Positions 59,684 to 64,000 of a DNA stretch of 64,000 bases are shown here, piece after piece; the stretch's first letter is position 1, and each line of letters opens with the position of its first letter. The position numbers and the translations under genes were made by a program. The notes under the pieces were generated by a model. It made no database searches, was not told the DNA's origin, and saw nothing but the letters and a program-made list of their open reading frames with translations. Origin of the DNA: Kingella potus. Lineage in GTDB: Bacteria > Pseudomonadota > Gammaproteobacteria > Burkholderiales > Neisseriaceae. The DNA is taken from positions 310,001 to 374,000 of the forward strand of contig NZ_UGJJ01000003.1 of the NCBI RefSeq assembly GCF_900451175.1. The letters are read 5' to 3'.

Positions 59684-60199
59684 CTACTCCGTCGGGCGGC
59701 GCAGCAGAAACGCCTCACGCGTTTCCAAATTCTTCAAAAAACGCGACAGCTCCGAAAGTGCGCCTTCGTACACGCTGCGTTTGAACTCGATTACCTCGTC
59801 TATCGGTGCCCAATAATCGTGCCAACGCCAGCCGTCAAATTCGGGATGGCTGGTGGCGCGCAAATGCACGTCGCTCTCACGGCCGACCAGCCGCAGCAGA
59901 TACCAGATCTGCTTCTGCCCACGGTATGAGCCGCGCCATTCGCGCCGCACCCAGCCGTCGGGCACTTCGTAACGCAGCCAGTCGCGCGTACGCCCGATGA
60001 TTTTCACATGGTGCGGCAGCAGGCCGACTTCTTCCAAAAGTTCGCGGTACATCGCCGTTTCCGGACTCTCCCCCGGCTTGATGCCGCCCTGCGGAAACTG
60101 CCACGAGTGTTCGCGCACCCGCTTGCCCCAAAACACCTGGTTGTGCCGGTTGGTCAAGATGATGCCGACATTGGGGCGGTAGCCTTCCCTGTCCAACAT
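59684..60199 (-). CDS. rppH: RNA pyrophosphohydrolase
   Basis: A Nudix hydrolase that removes pyrophosphate from 5' mRNA ends and triggers decay (171 residues). The Nudix box GGIKPGESPETAMYRELLEE is complete; MLDREGYRPNVGIIL and VFWGKRVREHSWQFPQGG are typical of RppH. The start at MLDREG (60199) is the family start; the longer frame runs through a DUS. Confidence 0.96.
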   Translation of the reverse strand: MLDREGYRPNVGIILTNRHNQVFWGKRVREHSWQFPQGGIKPGESPETAMYRELLEEVGLLPHHVKIIGRTRDWLRYEVPDGWVRREWRGSYRGQKQIWYLLRLVGRESDVHLRATSHPEFDGWRWHDYWAPIDEVIEFKRSVYEGALSELSRFLKNLETREAFLLRRPTE

Positions 60200-60433
60200 G
60201 GTTCTGCGCCCTCGCTCATTTTTACAATCGGGCGATTTTCCCATATTACAGGCCGTCTGAAAAGAAAGCCCGCCTGCCCGCAGGCGGCGGCACACGGGCA
60301 TCCGGGCCGGGCCGCATGCAGTGTCGCATTTGTTAAAAAACGTTTGTAAAACCGCTCCGGAATCTTGCGTGCCATAGGCTTTTGCCGTTTAATGCGCGCC
60401 ACAAACCATCCGTTTTTCCAAAGGAACACACAC

Positions 60434-61582
60434 ATGAAAAAAACCATCCTGACAAGCGTGCTGCTGTGCCTTCTGGCCGCCTGCGGCACGCAAGACCGCT
60501 CCGATAGTGCGGGTGCGGCGGACGCGCAGCCCGCCCGCCCGTCCGCCACTTCCGAACTCAATATTTTCAACTGGTCGGACTATGTCGATCCCGACACCGT
60601 CGCCGCTTTCGAGGCCGCCGAAAAAATCAAAGTGCGCTACGACTTCTACGACAGCAACGAAGCCCTCGAAGCCAAGCTGCTTACCGGCAATTCCGGCTAC
60701 GATCTCGCCGCGCCCTCCCTTTCCAACGCAGGCCGCCAGATTAAAGCGGGCGCGTATCTGAAAATCGACAAAAGCCTGATTCCGAACTACAACGGCATCG
60801 ACCCCTCCCTGCTCGAAAAAATGGCCGCCGTCGATCCCGGCAACCAATACGCCGTACCCTACTTCTGGGGCATCAACACCCTCGCCGTCAATACCGCCAA
60901 AGTCCGTGCCGCCCTCGACAGCGACGAGCTGCCCGAAAACGAATGGGATCTGGTCTTCAAGCCCGAATACACCGCCAAGCTCAAAAGCTGCGGCATCAGC
61001 TACTTCGACAGCCCCACCGAACAATATCCGCTCGCCCTCAACTACCTCGGCCTCGACCCCAACAGCGAAAAACCCGCCGACATCGAAGCGGCAAACGCGC
61101 TGATGGCCAAAGTGCGTCCCGACATCAAACGCTTTACCTCCTCCGGCTACATCGACGACATGGCCGCAGGCAACCTCTGCGTCGCCGTCGGCTACGGCGG
61201 CGATCTGAACATCGCCAAAAACCGCGCCAAAGAAGCGGGCAACGGCACCGACATCCTCGTCCTCGCCCCCAAAAGCGGCGTAGGCCTGTGGATCGATTCC
61301 TTTATGATACCCGCAGGCGCGGCCAACGTACTGAACGCCCACAAATACATCAGCTACGCCCTGCAGCCCGAAATTGCCGCCAAAAACGGCAGCTTCGTCC
61401 GCTACGCCCCATCCGTCTCCGCCGCCCGCGACCTGATGGATCCCGCTCTCGCTGCCGAGCCTTCGGTTTTCCCCGGGCCGGAAGTGCTGGAAAAAAGTTT
61501 CATCGTCCTGCCCAAATCGCGCGAAACGGTCAAACTGCAAACCCGCCTCTGGCAGCGGCTCAAAGCAGGCAGCGGCGCGTGA
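60434..61582 (+). CDS. spermidine/putrescine-binding lipoprotein (PotD/PotF family)
   Basis: A periplasmic solute-binding protein of a polyamine ABC importer (382 residues). The signal peptide ends in lipobox LAAC. Binding-site landmarks are LNIFNWSDYVDPDT, YDLAAPSLS, YAVPYFWGINTL, and VGYGGDLNIA with GVGLWIDSFMIPAGA. No potA, potB or potC gene adjoins, so it is an orphan binding protein; Neisseria species commonly carry several dispersed potD-type genes. AAGGAACACA precedes the ATG. Confidence 0.92.
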   Translation: MKKTILTSVLLCLLAACGTQDRSDSAGAADAQPARPSATSELNIFNWSDYVDPDTVAAFEAAEKIKVRYDFYDSNEALEAKLLTGNSGYDLAAPSLSNAGRQIKAGAYLKIDKSLIPNYNGIDPSLLEKMAAVDPGNQYAVPYFWGINTLAVNTAKVRAALDSDELPENEWDLVFKPEYTAKLKSCGISYFDSPTEQYPLALNYLGLDPNSEKPADIEAANALMAKVRPDIKRFTSSGYIDDMAAGNLCVAVGYGGDLNIAKNRAKEAGNGTDILVLAPKSGVGLWIDSFMIPAGAANVLNAHKYISYALQPEIAAKNGSFVRYAPSVSAARDLMDPALAAEPSVFPGPEVLEKSFIVLPKSRETVKLQTRLWQRLKAGSGA

Positions 61583-61672
61583 GGCACTATTCCGCCGCAT
61601 AAGGCCGTCCGCATCCTTTTTTCAGACGGCCTCATGCGCCCGACAACCCACCGACAGCAAGGAGCAAACACC

Positions 61673-62395
61673 ATGACCGGCAGACTCAACGGCAAAACCA
61701 TCCTCATCACCGGCGCATCGCAGGGCATAGGCGCGGCCGCCGCCCGCCACTGCGCCGCCGAAGGCGCAACCGTCATCCTCGTCGCCCGCCGCCAAAAGCG
61801 TATGGAAAAAGTCTATGACGAAATCGTTGCCGCCGGCTCGCCCGAGCCTTTTGCCGTCTGTTTCGACCTGCTCACCGCCGAAGAAAACGAGTTTGCCCAA
61901 CTCGCCGCCACCATCGCCGAAGCCACTGAAGGCCGCCTCGACGGCATCGTCCACAGCGCAAACTACTTTACCGCCCTCTCCCCCCTCGACTGCCAAACCG
62001 TCGCCGCCTGGGTCAAGCAATACCGCATCAACACCGTCGGCGCGATGGGTCTGACCCGCGCCTTCCTGCCCATGCTGATGCAGTCGGAAGATGCGTCTGT
62101 CGTCTTCGTCGGCGAAAGCCATGCCGCCAAGCCCCAAGCCTACTGGGGCGGCTTCGGCGCATCCAAAGCCGCCCTCAACTACCTGGCCGGCAGCATCGCC
62201 GACGAATGGAGCCGCTTCGAGCACCTGCGCGCCAACGTCCTCATTCCCGGCGCGGTCAATTCGCCCCAGCGCGAACAAACCCACCCAGGCGAGTCCAAAA
62301 GCGAACGCCGAGAACTGGACGAAATCATGCCCGACTTCATCTACTGGCTCAGCCGCGAAAGCCGGGGACGCAACGGCGAAACGGTTTACCTGTAA
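61673..62395 (+). CDS. short-chain dehydrogenase-like protein with Phe at the catalytic Tyr
   Basis: A 240-residue SDR fold. The cofactor motif TGASQGIGAA is intact near the N-terminus and a PGAVNSP loop is present. The active-site motif normally YxxxK reads FGASK (in YWGGFGASKAAL), so the Tyr four residues before Lys is Phe; a Tyr four residues earlier is out of register. It may be a non-canonical or inactive reductase; overall it resembles YciK-like SDRs. The start has AAGGAG upstream. A DUS-pair terminator follows the stop. Confidence 0.85.
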   Translation: MTGRLNGKTILITGASQGIGAAAARHCAAEGATVILVARRQKRMEKVYDEIVAAGSPEPFAVCFDLLTAEENEFAQLAATIAEATEGRLDGIVHSANYFTALSPLDCQTVAAWVKQYRINTVGAMGLTRAFLPMLMQSEDASVVFVGESHAAKPQAYWGGFGASKAALNYLAGSIADEWSRFEHLRANVLIPGAVNSPQREQTHPGESKSERRELDEIMPDFIYWLSRESRGRNGETVYL

Positions 62396-62405
62396 TCACG
62401 CAAAC

Positions 62406-62448
62406 ACACACAGGCCGTCTGAAAACGATTTTCAGACGGCCTGTGTGT
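62406..62448. terminator. extended DUS palindrome between convergent genes
   Basis: Twenty-base arms, ACACACAGGCC...GAAAA and complement, surround CGA. The symmetry extends beyond the DUS itself. It can terminate both the SDR gene and the leftward hypothetical gene. Confidence 0.85.
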
Positions 62449-62466
62449 TTGTACGTAGGAAAACGT

Positions 62467-64000
62467 TCAGCCAAACTGGCGCACAAAGCGTTCCAAATCA
62501 AATTTCGCCCTGGATTCCTCCAAACCCACGGGCAGCGGCAGCCCGGTAAGGCCGTTTTCGCCCGCAGGCAGCGCATAGCGGTGGAAACCCGCAGACAAAG
62601 CAGCCGGCAGATCTTCGTCAAACTCCAAATTGACAATCTGCTGCGGATGTTCGTCGTTGGCGAAACGGTATAGCTTGTCGTGGACGGCAGCGGCGGTTTT
62701 GCGGATTTTCTGCTTGATTTCGGCCAGCTTGGCGGCGGTTTTTTCGTTTGTTTTAAACAGCTTGTTGAAAAAAGACGGATTCTCGCTGATTTTGGCGGCC
62801 GTCTCCTCCGCCTTCCGTTGCAGATCCCGATAATCCGGCAGGCTTTCTTTGGCAAGGTTTTTAAAATCGGCCGCAACTTGTTTGGCCCGGTTGCAGGCAG
62901 CCACCCATTCGTCGTCGTCCATACGGACAAACACATCTTCGCGGCGTTTTTCCAAAAAAGCGGTATAGGCCACCAGCCTACCGAGAAAAACTTCGGCCAA
63001 TTCGCTGCCGCGTATGGCGGGAAGCGTTTGGAAGTCTTTGAATACGCTAATTATGCTGCCAAAAAGCTGGCGCATACCCAATTGCAGGTAGTTCAGCTCG
63101 TCCTGATTGGAAGCTCGGCGGACGATGGCTTTAAACGGTTGGAGGATATTTTCCTCCATCATATCCTCATACTCCTGCAAACGGGCGGCAACGGCTTTGT
63201 CCAGCACGAGATTGGCATCAAACGGCTGAAACAGCAACGGAAACAGATACTCTTCGTGATATTTATCCAAACTTTCCATCTGATCGATGATAAAACGGGA
63301 GACTTTGCCTTCAATGGTAATAATCGCAGCAATCTGCTGCCTGAAACGGCGTTGGATTTCTTCATCGCCGTTGGCCAGCAACGCGGTATTAACCGCCGTG
63401 CCGTTGAGCAAAAACTGGTCGTCCGAATACAGCAGGTCTTCCTGCAAAAAGCGGCGCAAACCAAACGGATTCAGGCCGGTCTCGACAGTAGGGGCAATGG
63501 CAAACAGATATTTGGAAGCACGCACGATTTCCAGTTGGCGCACTTTCTGCTCTTCGCACAAAAAGGTATTGAGCAGGGGATGGGGCATTTCGGCAAGCTG
63601 GCGGTTGCGCAGGGTACGGAACAAATGGCCGAGCAACCGCTGTTTCAGAAACACTTCGTTGATAAAGGTTTTGATAACGGGAAAATTGAGATTTCGACGG
63701 TTTTCGGGAATGACCCAATCGGTTTTATCGCGGATCACTTCGGCCGCCGCACAGATAAAGTTGGCGTGCAGCCGCTGCTTGGCGCGCTGCCAATCGGGTT
63801 TGTTTTCGGTTTGCACAGCTTGGATTTTGTCGAGCGCGTTTTCTAAAAGCTCGGCAATTTTACCCGCGTCGTCCAGCTCTTTCAGTGTATAGAGAATATC
63901 TTGGAGAAAACGCATCAGGTTTGCCAAATGCTGGGGAATGCCTTGCACCCCCGCAGCCAAATCGCCTGCCGATACGGCAGGGCGGTAAACAAACTTTTCC
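62467..64000 (-). CDS. large uncharacterised protein (5' end outside the window)
   Basis: The minus-strand frame is open to the right window edge (a codon frame reading EKFVYRPAVSAGDLAAG precedes the TTG at 63960), so at least 511 C-terminal residues are seen. It is mainly helical and charged: ELLENALDKIQ, HEEYLFPLLFQPFDANLVLDKA, and a lysine-rich coiled-coil-like part KTNEKTAAKLAEIKQKIRKT, ending RFVRQFG. No membrane helix or catalytic motif is recognised. Composition is host-like. It may be a DUF1631-like regulator, but that is a guess from length and helicity. Confidence 0.7.
   Translation of the reverse strand, partial: EKFVYRPAVSAGDLAAGVQGIPQHLANLMRFLQDILYTLKELDDAGKIAELLENALDKIQAVQTENKPDWQRAKQRLHANFICAAAEVIRDKTDWVIPENRRNLNFPVIKTFINEVFLKQRLLGHLFRTLRNRQLAEMPHPLLNTFLCEEQKVRQLEIVRASKYLFAIAPTVETGLNPFGLRRFLQEDLLYSDDQFLLNGTAVNTALLANGDEEIQRRFRQQIAAIITIEGKVSRFIIDQMESLDKYHEEYLFPLLFQPFDANLVLDKAVAARLQEYEDMMEENILQPFKAIVRRASNQDELNYLQLGMRQLFGSIISVFKDFQTLPAIRGSELAEVFLGRLVAYTAFLEKRREDVFVRMDDDEWVAACNRAKQVAADFKNLAKESLPDYRDLQRKAEETAAKISENPSFFNKLFKTNEKTAAKLAEIKQKIRKTAAAVHDKLYRFANDEHPQQIVNLEFDEDLPAALSAGFHRYALPAGENGLTGLPLPVGLEESRAKFDLERFVRQFG

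Overview
The window is a chromosomal segment of a GC-rich member of the Neisseriaceae, most likely a commensal Neisseria. The evidence is the very dense 12-base DNA uptake sequence AGGCCGTCTGAA (AG-DUS dialect) on both strands, often as inverted pairs behind genes, together with a PilC/PilY1 pilus protein and neisserial gene content (fur-bamE-dapB, cysGHDN, metX-metW, gmk-rpoZ-spoT). The species cannot be fixed from the sequence.

Layout. 0-10 kb: a partial CDS, tRNA-Asn, fur, bamE, dapB, a methyltransferase, pilC, ruvX-yqgE, a YebC regulator and a SIMPL protein. 10.7-15.3 kb: sulfate assimilation (siroheme synthase, Fe-S APS reductase, both ATP sulfurylase subunits). 15.3-25.6 kb: an accessory region. 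It holds duplicated repeat cassettes, a class III Fic protein, an AT-rich pair (nucleotidyltransferase plus 2H phosphoesterase), two equally long IS1016-like elements flanking uvrA, and a decayed array of Rhs tips with candidate immunity genes. 25.7-34.2 kb: folA, zur-cobW, recA, an nfeD-SPFH pair, pqiA, cysJ. 34.2-44.9 kb: metX-metW, adk, metF, tenA, a HAD phosphatase, an L,D-transpeptidase and pgk, separated by repeat-rich spacers. 44.9-55.8 kb: spoT-rpoZ-gmk, apt, pgm, mltD, azlCD, gloB. 55.8-64 kb: a giant DUF2339 membrane protein, rppH, an orphan polyamine-binding lipoprotein, an atypical SDR and a truncated hypothetical gene.

How the parts work together. CysD/CysN activate sulfate to APS, CysH reduces it to sulfite, CysG makes the siroheme and CysJ supplies electrons for sulfite reductase; cysI is not in the window. 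MetX, MetW and MetF serve methionine synthesis. Zur and the CobW GTPase form a zinc-response unit with overlapping genes. Gmk, RpoZ and SpoT form the classical (p)ppGpp-linked operon.

The spacers carry two superimposed repeat systems: AG-DUS hairpins, and a REP-like palindrome family that starts with GTAG (GTAGGGTGTG, variable self-complementary core, CGCACGCG) and has about 30 copies. Several spacers have expanded by local tandem duplication of mixed REP/DUS cassettes. The accessory region shows a patchwork of DUS dialects, which suggests import from other Neisseriaceae. Both IS copies have intact 8-bp target duplications, so both interrupted genes can be reconstructed. The strongest candidate for an undescribed system is the AT-rich nucleotidyltransferase / 2H-phosphoesterase pair behind uvrA.
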